Origin: Pseudomonadota bacterium
GTDB lineage: Bacteria; Desulfobacterota; Desulfovibrionia; Desulfovibrionales; Desulfovibrionaceae
Length of the DNA stretch: 33,186 bases
Assembly: GCA_018817515.1 (NCBI GenBank)
Contig: JAHIUD010000020.1
Span: 1 to 33,186, forward strand
Direction: 5' to 3'
Shown here: piece after piece, positions 17,078 to 24,120 of the stretch
Layout: each line of letters begins with the position of its first letter
Position numbering within the stretch: the stretch's first letter is position 1
Made by a program: the position numbers and the translations under genes
The notes under the pieces: model-generated
Seen by the model: the letters and a program-made list of their open reading frames with translations, nothing else
What the model was told of the DNA's origin: nothing
The model's database searches: none

Positions 17078-18373
17078 ATGATGAAATCTATGAATGCTGT
17101 CCTGGTCGTCCTGTGCCTGGCCCTGATGATGACGGTGCCTGCGGCCCAGGCCGGACAGGCGGTCAAAGGCGTAGTCAAGACAGTAAAGAAACAGAAGAAG
17201 TTCGATGCGCACGAATCCTTTGCCAGGCTGCACTTCACCGACCAGGAGATGGACTTCGCCTTCGCCCTGATCCTGGGCGCCACCATGAACCATGGTTGCG
17301 AGATCGGCGAAGCCTACTACGCGGCCACCAACATCAAGGAAGGCAGCGCCGCGAGCTGGCAGGACGAATGGATCAAGATGGGCCAGCGTGTCGAGGCCAG
17401 GGGTGAGGCTTCCCTTGCCGGGGGACACCGCGTCAGCGCCCGCGAGCAGTTCCAGCGCGCCTCCTACTACTACCGCGCCGCCCTCATTTCCATGCTGCCG
17501 GACGCGAAATTCAAGGCAACCGCCCTGAAGAGCCGCGAACTGCTGAAAAAGGCCGGAACGCTCTTCAGCCCCCCTCTGGAGTACATCGAGATTCCCTTCG
17601 AAGGCACGGTCATGCCGGGCTACTACCGCAAGGCGGATTGCGGCGCCAAGCAGTGCAAGACCCTGGTCATGCTCGGCGGCGGCGAAACCTTTGCCGAGGA
17701 TCTGGTCTTCTACACCGCCCCCCAGGCCTATGACCGCGGCTACAATTTCATCACCGTGGATCTGCCCGGGCAGGGCCTGCTGCCCCTGGAAGGCAAGGTC
17801 TTCCGCGCCGATGTCGAGGTGCCGGTCAAGGCCGTGCTGGACTACGTCTTGAGCAGGCCCGAAGTCGCGCCGGAAATGGTTGCCGCCTACGGCATCAGCG
17901 GTGGCGGCGGTTTTGTGCCCAGGGCCGCCATGCACGATGCGCGCATCAAGGCCATCGCCATGAACAGCGCCGTGGTCGACGCCTATCCGCTGTTCGCGTC
18001 CATGCCCGTGGCCACTGCCACAGAGGACATCATTCGCGGCTGGTCGACCTTCAAGCAGAATACCGTCAGAGCCATCGCCTGGCGCTGGGGCGTCGACATG
18101 CACAATATCCCCGGCCTTGTCCCGGCCAACAAGGGCTTCGACTTCGATCCGGCCAAGATCGCCGTGCCCGCGCTGCTCATCGTGGGCCAGGGTGAATACT
18201 CCAACGCGGAAGTCAAAAGACAGCAGAAGCTCTGCTACGACACCCTGCCCGGCAACATGAAGAAACTGGTGGTCACCCCGGCCAACGAGGGCGCCTCCAA
18301 CCACTGCATCACCGAGAACCGCAGCGTCATGAGCCTCGTGGTGTTCGACTTCTTCGACGAGGCCTTCAAGTAG
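17078..18373 (+). CDS. Secreted alpha/beta hydrolase (FrsA/DUF1100-like)
   Basis: A 431-residue protein; ATG 17078 and ATG 17081 are adjacent and either may start it. A Sec signal peptide (AVLVVLCLALMMTVPAAQAG) predicts export. The N-terminal helical part (about 40-165) has WQDEWIKMGQRVEARGEASL and REQFQRASYYYRAAL, the pattern of 2,6-dihydropseudooxynicotine hydrolase/FrsA-like esterases. The hydrolase core follows: IEIPFEGTVMPGYYRK, LVMLGGGETFAEDL, ITVDLPGQGLLPLEG, and the nucleophile elbow YGISGGGGF with Ser274. The C-terminal part has LLIVGQGEYSN and the likely catalytic His409 in ASNHCI. The acid may be the Glu of GQGEY or a nearby Asp. The substrate is unknown. It stands alone between two long gaps. 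Confidence 0.85.
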   Translation: MMKSMNAVLVVLCLALMMTVPAAQAGQAVKGVVKTVKKQKKFDAHESFARLHFTDQEMDFAFALILGATMNHGCEIGEAYYAATNIKEGSAASWQDEWIKMGQRVEARGEASLAGGHRVSAREQFQRASYYYRAALISMLPDAKFKATALKSRELLKKAGTLFSPPLEYIEIPFEGTVMPGYYRKADCGAKQCKTLVMLGGGETFAEDLVFYTAPQAYDRGYNFITVDLPGQGLLPLEGKVFRADVEVPVKAVLDYVLSRPEVAPEMVAAYGISGGGGFVPRAAMHDARIKAIAMNSAVVDAYPLFASMPVATATEDIIRGWSTFKQNTVRAIAWRWGVDMHNIPGLVPANKGFDFDPAKIAVPALLIVGQGEYSNAEVKRQQKLCYDTLPGNMKKLVVTPANEGASNHCITENRSVMSLVVFDFFDEAFK

Positions 18374-18711
18374 GGGGTCGGGAGCCTGGACCTGAAGCGC
18401 GGCAGGGGCTTTCACGCCATGCGTCCCCCTTGGGCAGCCACGCTAATCCTCGGCTCCCACGCTGATCATCCCTTCACGCGTTGACTTTCCGCTCCCGCTC
18501 GAACATTCGGCAATGATGCGGTCCTTCGGTCGCCGCGAGGGCCGTCGGCCCTTGCGCAAAGCGAGAAAGCGATCCAATCTCCGACTCTTGCCTGCTCCTG
18601 GCCGCCCCCTGTCTCGACCCTGGGCCGCCAGGTACGGGCCGTTTTGTCAGGCGGTGGCGTCCGACGACATACGCAAACGAATCGCCGGGCGAGAAATGTT
18701 GCGGACACATG
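18374..18711. other. Gene-free gap between the hydrolase gene and the DUF2325 promoter
   Basis: No ORF with a ribosome site or coding composition. GGGAGCC (18380-18386) and GGCTCCC (18452-18458) form a distant 7-bp inverted repeat without a T-run. I see no tRNA, repeat copy or known riboswitch core here. Confidence 0.4.
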
Positions 18712-18741
18712 TTGACATTGAATTTCAATTTCAATTAGAAG
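18712..18741 (+). promoter_or_regulatory. Candidate promoter with Fur-like operator upstream of the DUF2325 gene
   Basis: TTGACA (18712-18717), an 18-base spacer and TAGAAG (18736-18741). The spacer is almost entirely the 19-base element ATTGAATTTCAATTTCAAT (18717-18735). On the other strand this reads as hexamers ATTGAA, ATTGAA, one base, TTCAAT, the 6-6-1-6 layout of a Fur box. Repressor binding would cover both promoter hexamers. The AT-rich element stands out in GC-rich surroundings. Fur assignment is an inference; PerR or another regulator is possible. Confidence 0.55.
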
Positions 18742-18835
18742 ACGGCGACGGAGCAGAGGGCGTCGTGTCGCCGCGCCCGCCAAGCTCATGCACCAAGGAC
18801 TCACACCAAAGACTCGCACACATCCGGAGGCTGTC

Positions 18836-20059
18836 ATGATCAAGCGCAACATCTGGGAACACACGGACTACCACTGTCCCATCGTCGGCACCTGCCTGAG
18901 CACGGGAGAGCTGCGCAAGCTCGCGGCGAAGATGCGCCTGGAGTTGCCCGAGGCCCTCTCCGATTATGAGCTGCACGGCTGCTTCGTCGGGCTGGCCAAA
19001 CGCCCGGAACGCCCGGCCCGCATCCTGCAAAAATATCTCGACCGCAAGTACGCCCGCCAGCTCAAGCGGATCTCCAAGGCCAGCGGCGACGAGGAACTCT
19101 GGCGGCTTTGGACGGAATATGCGGACGCGGGAGACATCCCCGGCGCGTTCTGGGCCATGATGCGCCACCCGGAGGCCTCAGAGGCTGTGCTCAACCAGAT
19201 CTACGGGGAAGTGCACATGCTCTCGCATCTGGTGGGGGCGTCCACCAGGGCGGAACTGCGGCGTCTTGCCGAGAGCGAGGCCAGGGTGGAAGTTCTCACC
19301 GAGGCCCTGGCCCGGCGCAAGGTCACCCTTCGCGAGGCCGTGGGCGTGTGGAAGCGGCGCACCCTGGCCCTGGAGCGCGAGGTCAGCGATGAGCGGGCCA
19401 AGCGGGCGCAGGTCGAGCGCGAGCGCGTGTCCCTGCGCGAGATAATCGAATCCCGTGCCGTTTCGGAGCTGGAAGGCCAATTGGACGCCCTGCGCGGACA
19501 GCTGGGCAGGCAGGCCGACCAGCTCGTACAGGCCGAGATCGACAGCCGCCGCAAGTCCGGCATCATCGAGACATGCTACCGGGAGGAGAAGACCCTGCGT
19601 GGCGCCCTGGCCGCGAGCGAGCGCGAGGTGGCGGCCTTGGAGTTGACCCTGCTGGACTCCATGAGCGCCGTCGCCGGGTGCGACGCCGACTGCCAGGGGC
19701 CCGCCTGCGCCGTGAGCTGCGCCGATCCTGCGGCCTGCCCGTGCCCGCGTTTGAGCGGCAAGCGCGTGCTCTACGTTGGCGGGCGCAGCGGGCTCAAGGG
19801 CCAGTACCGCCAGCTTGGCGCGCGTTTCGGGTGCGAGCTGCTGCACCACGACGGCGGGGTGGAGCAGTCGCCGCACCGCCTGCAGCAGATGCTGGCAAGC
19901 GCCGACGCCGTGGTCTGCCCGGTGGATTGCGTGAGCCACGACGCCTGCTCCACAGTGAAGCGGCTGTGCCGAAACCCCATGAAGCCGGTGCTCTTCGCCC
20001 GGTCTTCCGGCCTGTCGAGCCTGGCTGCGTCCCTGGCCGAGCTGGAGCGGGTCTGCTGA
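18836..20059 (+). CDS. DUF2325 domain protein with coiled coil
   Basis: A 407-residue protein starting at ATG 18836, with GGAGG six bases upstream; an in-frame ATG at 18788 lacks a site. The N-terminus has HTDYHCPIVGTCLSTGELRKLA, a His/Cys motif typical of longer DUF2325 proteins and possibly metal-binding. Residues about 150-275 are a long charged coiled coil (LAESEARVEVLTEALARRKV, REVSDERAKRAQVERERVSL). A Cys-rich patch follows (GCDADCQGPACAVSCADPAA), then the DUF2325 domain from about 307: KRVLYVGGRSGLKGQYRQLG, HHDGG, ADAVVCPVDCVSHDACSTVK. The molecular role of the family is not established. The promoter's Fur-like site suggests control by iron or peroxide. It appears monocistronic. Confidence 0.85.
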   Translation: MIKRNIWEHTDYHCPIVGTCLSTGELRKLAAKMRLELPEALSDYELHGCFVGLAKRPERPARILQKYLDRKYARQLKRISKASGDEELWRLWTEYADAGDIPGAFWAMMRHPEASEAVLNQIYGEVHMLSHLVGASTRAELRRLAESEARVEVLTEALARRKVTLREAVGVWKRRTLALEREVSDERAKRAQVERERVSLREIIESRAVSELEGQLDALRGQLGRQADQLVQAEIDSRRKSGIIETCYREEKTLRGALAASEREVAALELTLLDSMSAVAGCDADCQGPACAVSCADPAACPCPRLSGKRVLYVGGRSGLKGQYRQLGARFGCELLHHDGGVEQSPHRLQQMLASADAVVCPVDCVSHDACSTVKRLCRNPMKPVLFARSSGLSSLAASLAELERVC

Positions 20060-20480
20060 AGGCGTCATGCGCCGGGAGCCCCCTTTAGGGTTCATAACGT
20101 CCACCCCGCCCCCCCTTCGGCCCGCCGTGGCCCCCCGCTATCCAGGGTCGAGGGGGGCTCGGCTCTTGGTCTGGCCCTGGCCCTGCGCAGGAGTGAAACA
20201 ATGACCTGGGCTGCACCGTCCTTACGAGAGGGGGCAGGCGCAAGCGTCTTGATTCTTCGCCTTTCGCGAGCCTCTGCACGCAGGTGAGCCCGGGGGCTGG
20301 CCCTGTGCCCTCCCTGATGTATCTGCTCAAGGGCGCAGCGAGATGGTCCTCCGGCACCGGCAAGAAACATGGGCAAAGGACACCGTACGCCCCAAGCTCG
20401 CCCATCTTGCGGCCGGGCCCCCGGCACGGATCGCCTCTGGAATAGTCGCCAGCCGTTTTGCGGGGGGCGGGGAATTGTTC
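20060..20480. other. Gene-free gap between the DUF2325 gene and the second PilX-like gene
   Basis: No convincing ORF. GCCCCCC (20130-20136) and GGGGGGC (20152-20158) form a 7-bp stem about 70 bases after the DUF2325 stop; it may be a terminator stem, but no T-run follows. The remaining bases show no recognisable RNA or repeat. Confidence 0.4.
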
Positions 20481-20509
20481 TTGAACGTTGCGTCCACACT
20501 GGATATTCT
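20481..20509 (+). promoter_or_regulatory. Candidate sigma70 promoter of the second PilX-like gene
   Basis: TTGAAC (20481-20486), a 17-base spacer and TATTCT (20504-20509). It lies 37 bases before the ATG at 20546, which is itself preceded by AGGAA. This supports the ATG at 20546 over longer frames. Confidence 0.5.
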
Positions 20510-20545
20510 CTCCAACATACGATGCAGCGCACACAGGAACCCGGC

Positions 20546-21952
20546 ATGAACATCCCCCCAAAGGCCCTGCGGCAACGTGGCAGCATCCTTGTCTATCTCG
20601 CCCTGGCGTTGGTGCTTTTTGGCGCCTTTGCCATGGCCGGGGCCTCGCGGTTTGGCGCAAGCATCGTGGGCGTGTCCCTGCCCAATTGCGCCACCCAGGC
20701 CAGGTACATGAGCGAGGCCGGCATGCGGTACGCCTTGGCCCGGCTGCGCGCCTGCACCACCGAGGCCGAGGTGAACGCGGCAGTGGCGCAGATGAACGGC
20801 GTCACCTTCACGGTGGACGCTGCCAAAGGACTGACCTTTACCCCGGCAGTGAGCTACAGTTCCGGCACCGGTCTGGCCACTGTCGCCTCCTCAGGCCGGG
20901 GTTGCCCGGGCGCCTTGTCCGTGCCTGCCTCCACAGCAGCTTCCAGCGTGAACCTGCCGGGGATCAACACCGCTTCGGAAGCGTCGACGTCTGAGGCCCT
21001 GAAAGGAACCTACAGCGGCACCTCTGCAATCGCCGCAGGCTCCATGACGGGGAATCTCACGACATCCTCAGCGCGGATCAGCGGCGGGACGAGCATCGGC
21101 GGCTCTGTGAATTATCTTGAGACTGGCCCAACGTGCCTCCAAATCGGTGGTGGCGCTATGGTCGGCACTGTGGGCAACAGCAATTACGTCTGCTCAGAAA
21201 CGTGTGTTGTCGTCGGTGGCGGGGCAACAGTGAATGGCAACATCTATGCCCAAGGCGACGTCAATGTCTCGAGCAAGGTGAATGGCGATATTTATTCTGG
21301 CGGCGATGTGCACCTTTCGTGGGGTGCAGAGGTCTCAGGCAATATCTATGCGCATGGCACTTTCAGCACGCCACCGTACTCTTCATTGTATGCTGGGACT
21401 GTAACGACTGGCTATGCAAAGCCAAACCACTGCGCAACCTATACTCTTCCTGCCCATACGACAGTTCCTTCCAATATTAAACTGAATATTGGTTCAAACA
21501 CGTATACGTTTATTGGGTCGACAGACCTCTCCGACAAAACAAATGCCTTTTCTTCCATCACCACTGGCGGTGGTTCGAAAATTTGTTTTGATCTGTCACT
21601 TCCAGACTCGTACATAAACATATTCAGCAAAGGCTCAATGACAATCAATGGTGACATTTATGTGCGCACATCAACAACAAGTCAATGTTTTGATGGTGAA
21701 AACAAGGTCACAAACGTGAATTTTGCAAAATATGCTTATGCCAAGCGTGTCTATATGGATGTCGGCGGGACTGTGTCGTTTAATGGCGGCAGCAACTGGT
21801 TTGGTACCATCTACGCCGCAGATAACATCTACCCTGGCAGCGGTGGAGTATACATCGGCGCTTTCTATACAAATAAAGCATACAACCCTGGCAGCTCCTG
21901 GAGCACCAGCCGCTTCGTCCCTTCGGATTACGTGGCAAAGTACTGGCCGTAG
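20546..21952 (+). CDS. Orphan PilX-like protein with beta-helix-type repeats
   Basis: A 468-residue protein from ATG 20546 (AGGAA upstream). Residues 10-70 are closely similar to the N-terminus of the protein at 1-2053: RGSILVYLALALVLFGAFAM, GASRFGASIVGVSLPNCATQ and ARYMSEAGMRYALARLR. The rest differs completely. From about residue 170 there are short Gly-rich strands of the kind seen in right-handed beta-helices or polymer-forming proteins: VVVGGGATVNGNIYAQGDVN, VNGDIYSGGDVHLSWGAEVS, GNIYAHGTF. Codons from about 21100 to the end are visibly AT-richer than the N-terminal half and the neighbours. Likely exported and membrane-anchored through its N-terminal helix, as a pilus-associated subunit. 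No other pilin gene is adjacent. Domain function is not recognised. Confidence 0.82.
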   Translation: MNIPPKALRQRGSILVYLALALVLFGAFAMAGASRFGASIVGVSLPNCATQARYMSEAGMRYALARLRACTTEAEVNAAVAQMNGVTFTVDAAKGLTFTPAVSYSSGTGLATVASSGRGCPGALSVPASTAASSVNLPGINTASEASTSEALKGTYSGTSAIAAGSMTGNLTTSSARISGGTSIGGSVNYLETGPTCLQIGGGAMVGTVGNSNYVCSETCVVVGGGATVNGNIYAQGDVNVSSKVNGDIYSGGDVHLSWGAEVSGNIYAHGTFSTPPYSSLYAGTVTTGYAKPNHCATYTLPAHTTVPSNIKLNIGSNTYTFIGSTDLSDKTNAFSSITTGGGSKICFDLSLPDSYINIFSKGSMTINGDIYVRTSTTSQCFDGENKVTNVNFAKYAYAKRVYMDVGGTVSFNGGSNWFGTIYAADNIYPGSGGVYIGAFYTNKAYNPGSSWSTSRFVPSDYVAKYWP

Positions 21953-22074
21953 TCAGCCGGATGCGTCTGCCGCCTTTGTGCACGTCAGAACGTCCTCCTG
22001 GATCGTTTTAAGTCACAGGCTCATGGCCTGGGGTGCCATGTCTCCCCTCGCGCCTCTCCTCCTGCCTCAGCAAA

Positions 22075-22187
22075 GCGAAAGGTTCCTGTTGACGGCTTTG
22101 CGTCAACAGGAACCTTTCGCGTAATGTGGGGGTCTGGGGGAAATCATTTCCCCCAGCGGGGTCCAGGGGCGGAGCCCCTGGTGGCTC
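22075..22187. repeat. Modular intergenic repeat (variable hairpin plus 3' module)
   Basis: A perfect 20-bp stem (GCGAAAGGTTCCTGTTGACG, 22075-22094) with loop GCTTTG and its complement to 22120. After seven bases comes GGGGGTC, then the palindrome CTGGGGGAAAT/ATTTCCCCCAG (about 22133-22155), CGGGGTCC and AGGGGCGGAGCCCCT. This is the 3' module of the copy at 13723-13768; two stem positions differ from that copy on both sides, keeping the pairing. It lies between the convergent PilX-like gene and lrgB and may end transcription from both, though it lacks T-runs. Confidence 0.82.
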
Positions 22188-22198
22188 TATGCTTCGGC

Positions 22199-22903
22199 TT
22201 ATCCCACGAACCCCAGCAGCCAGACGGCCAGCGGCGCCAGCGCGGCGGTGAGGATGCCCGCCAGGATCATGGCCAGTCCAGCCATGGCGCCCTGCTGTTC
22301 GCCCTCCATGAGCGCGGTGGCGGTGCCCTGGCCGTGGGATACGGTGCCCAGCGCCAGCCCGCGCGCCACGGGGTGGCTGACGCGTGCGAGGGTCAGCAGC
22401 CAGCCGCCCACCAGCGAGCCCAGCGTGCCGGTGGCCACCACAAAGGCTGCGGACAGCGGCGGGATGCCGCCGTAAATTTGGGCGATTTCCACGGCAAAGG
22501 GGATGCTGACGCCCTTGGGCATGATGGACATGACCACATCGTGCGGCAGCCCGCCCAGCTTGGCGATGAGCGCCGCCGTGAGCATGGCCAGGAACGAGCC
22601 CAGGGCCACGCAGCCCACGATGGGCACGCCGAAGCGGCGCAACAGCTCGCGGTGGCGGTAGAGCGGCACGGCCAGACCCACGGTGGCGGGGCCGAGCAGC
22701 AGGGTCATGATGTTTTTGGCTGGCACGAAGTCGTTGTAAGGGATGCGCAGGACCACGAGCACGGCGATGACCGCGGCGGCGGTCAGGGCCACCACGTTGA
22801 GCAGCGGATGCTTGTAGCGCAGGTAGAGCTTGCGGGTGCCGAGGTAGGCGGCCAGGGTCAGCGCGATGCAGAAGATCGTGGTCAAATAGTTCGTGGTGCC
22901 CAT
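22199..22903 (-). CDS. lrgB: LrgB/CidB-family membrane protein
   Basis: A 234-residue membrane protein starting at ATG 22903 (MGTTNYLTTIFCIALTLAAY), within the TGATG overlap with lrgA. About seven hydrophobic segments are visible. Family motifs: KHPLLNVV, LLGPATVGLAVPLYRHRELL, SIMPKGVSIPFAVEIAQIYGG, VVATGTLGSLVGG and the conserved GLALGTVSHGQGTATALMEG. LrgB/YohK proteins pair with LrgA and are linked to control of murein hydrolase activity, cell lysis, or glycolate/pyruvate transport. The substrate here cannot be told from sequence. Confidence 0.93.
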   Translation of the reverse strand: MGTTNYLTTIFCIALTLAAYLGTRKLYLRYKHPLLNVVALTAAAVIAVLVVLRIPYNDFVPAKNIMTLLLGPATVGLAVPLYRHRELLRRFGVPIVGCVALGSFLAMLTAALIAKLGGLPHDVVMSIMPKGVSIPFAVEIAQIYGGIPPLSAAFVVATGTLGSLVGGWLLTLARVSHPVARGLALGTVSHGQGTATALMEGEQQGAMAGLAMILAGILTAALAPLAVWLLGFVG

Positions 22904-23262
22904 CAGCTCCGCTCCCGGTTCAGGAATTGCGACAGCCGCCCCACCACCAGCAGCGGCAGCACGGTGCTGATGACAATGGCCGCCAGCAGCGTCAGGCCGT
23001 AGTCGTAGAACACCACGCCCCATTCCATGAGCCCCACGGCCACGGCCGCGAAGAAGAACACCAGGTGCTTGAGCAGGAAGTCCGTGGCCAGCTCGATCTG
23101 GCGCACCTTGAGCACCCCGGTGCAGAGCAGGGTGAACAACAGCACCACGCCGACAACGTTGCCCGGGATGGGCACGTCCGTCACGCTGACAAGCCAGGTG
23201 CTGACCCAGTAGATGGCCCAGAGGATGGCCAGTTGGCCGAGGGCTTTCAATGTTTCAGTCAT
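22903..23262 (-). CDS. lrgA: LrgA/CidA-family holin-like membrane protein
   Basis: A 119-residue protein starting at ATG 23262 (MTETLKALGQLAILWAIYWV). AAAGG lies upstream. Four hydrophobic segments are present, with the LrgA/CidA pattern VPIPGNVVGVVLLFTLLCTG and LLKHLVFFFAAVAVGLMEW. Its stop overlaps the lrgB start by one base (TGATG), so the two are translationally coupled, as is usual for this pair. Predicted inner-membrane partner of LrgB. A 62-base gap separates it from the LOG gene upstream on the same strand. Confidence 0.92.
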   Translation of the reverse strand: MTETLKALGQLAILWAIYWVSTWLVSVTDVPIPGNVVGVVLLFTLLCTGVLKVRQIELATDFLLKHLVFFFAAVAVGLMEWGVVFYDYGLTLLAAIVISTVLPLLVVGRLSQFLNRERS

Positions 23263-23324
23263 GGGGGGCCTTTTGCTATGCGGTGTTTGTTTCAGGGCGT
23301 GTGGGGCGCGGATAAATCCCGGCC

Positions 23325-23909
23325 TCAGAGGGCCTGGGGCTTGGTCACCCATTTGGTGACCGTGGGGGCCTGGTAGCTGGCGAAGCGGTCGAGCAGCGCG
23401 GCCGGGCTCGGATCGGAGAGCAGCATGGCCCGGTGCGCGGGCATGACGAAGCCTTCGGCCACGGCGTGGTCCAGAAAGGTGCACAACGGGGCGTAGTAGC
23501 CGCCCACATCCAGCAGTCCGCAGGGCTTCTTGTGGAAGCCGAGCTGCGCCCAGGTCAGCACCTCGCACAGCTCCTCCAGGGTGCCCAGGCCGCCGGGCAG
23601 GGCGATGAAGCCGTCGGCCAGGTCGGCCATGGCCGCCTTGCGCTCGTGCATGGACGCGACGACCTTGAGGCTGGTCAGGCCCTGGTGGGCAAGCTCCTTG
23701 TCGCGCAGGGCCTCGGGGATGATGCCGATGACTTCGCCCCCGGCGGCGAGCGCGCTGTCGGCCAGCTCGCCCATGAGGCCCACCTTGGCCCCGCCGTAGA
23801 CCGTGGCCAGGCCCCGGCGGGCGAGCTCCGCCCCGAGGGCGCGGGTTGCGGCGAGGTAGGCCGGGCTTGTGCCGGGGTTGGACCCGAGGAAGACGCAGAT
23901 GCGGCGCAT
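23325..23909 (-). CDS. LOG-family cytokinin riboside 5'-monophosphate phosphoribohydrolase-like protein
   Basis: A 194-residue protein from ATG 23909, with AGGAG upstream. It has the Rossmann-like LOG fold: [38 protein letters not shown], then the diagnostic MHERKAAM near 87 and [20 protein letters not shown] near 104. These motifs bind the nucleotide and catalyse cleavage of N6-modified AMP (or AMP) to the base and ribose 5-phosphate. In bacteria the physiological substrate is often unclear. It is divergent from xseA and co-directional with lrgAB. Confidence 0.93.
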   Translation of the reverse strand: MRRICVFLGSNPGTSPAYLAATRALGAELARRGLATVYGGAKVGLMGELADSALAAGGEVIGIIPEALRDKELAHQGLTSLKVVASMHERKAAMADLADGFIALPGGLGTLEELCEVLTWAQLGFHKKPCGLLDVGGYYAPLCTFLDHAVAEGFVMPAHRAMLLSDPSPAALLDRFASYQAPTVTKWVTKPQAL

Positions 23910-24010
23910 GGGGAGCTCCTGATGAGATCATGGTTGGGCGCGCGTGACATGCTGGGCCATGGCGGCGCGCTTGTTCAGGCTGAATAGGGCGAGCGGGCTG
24001 TTTGCGCAAG

Positions 24011-24062
24011 CCCGAAGCGTTTGCCCGAAGCGCATGCCCGGAGCGCATGGCCGAAGCGTATG
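24011..24062. repeat. Four 13-bp tandem repeats in a divergent intergenic region
   Basis: CCCGAAGCGTTTG, CCCGAAGCGCATG, CCCGGAGCGCATG and GCCGAAGCGTATG follow one another with no spacer. They sit about 60 bases upstream of xseA and about 100 bases upstream of the divergent LOG gene. They could be a regulator-binding array or a slippage-derived repeat. The adjacent CGGGCT/AGCCCG stem near 23995 is short. Confidence 0.75.
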
Positions 24063-24120
24063 CCCGCCGCCCGCCGCCGCTTTTGGACAGCCGCGCCATT
24101 TCCGGGTATGACTCAAGGCC

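Noticed and set aside
18513-18839. ORFs in the 18374-18835 gap
   Set aside because: No ribosome site, composition unlike coding DNA, and the candidates would run through the promoter and Fur-like site.
20165-20190. Possible sigma54 site (TGGCCC...CTGC) upstream of the second PilX-like gene
   Set aside because: GG and GC are spaced by ten bases but the -12 box is CTGCG, not TTGCA, and a better sigma70 promoter lies at 20481-20509.
20060-20545. c-di-GMP riboswitch before the PilX-like gene
   Set aside because: A GGGCAAA fragment near 20374 suggested a GEMM core, but the rest of the conserved core and its tetraloop-receptor features are absent.
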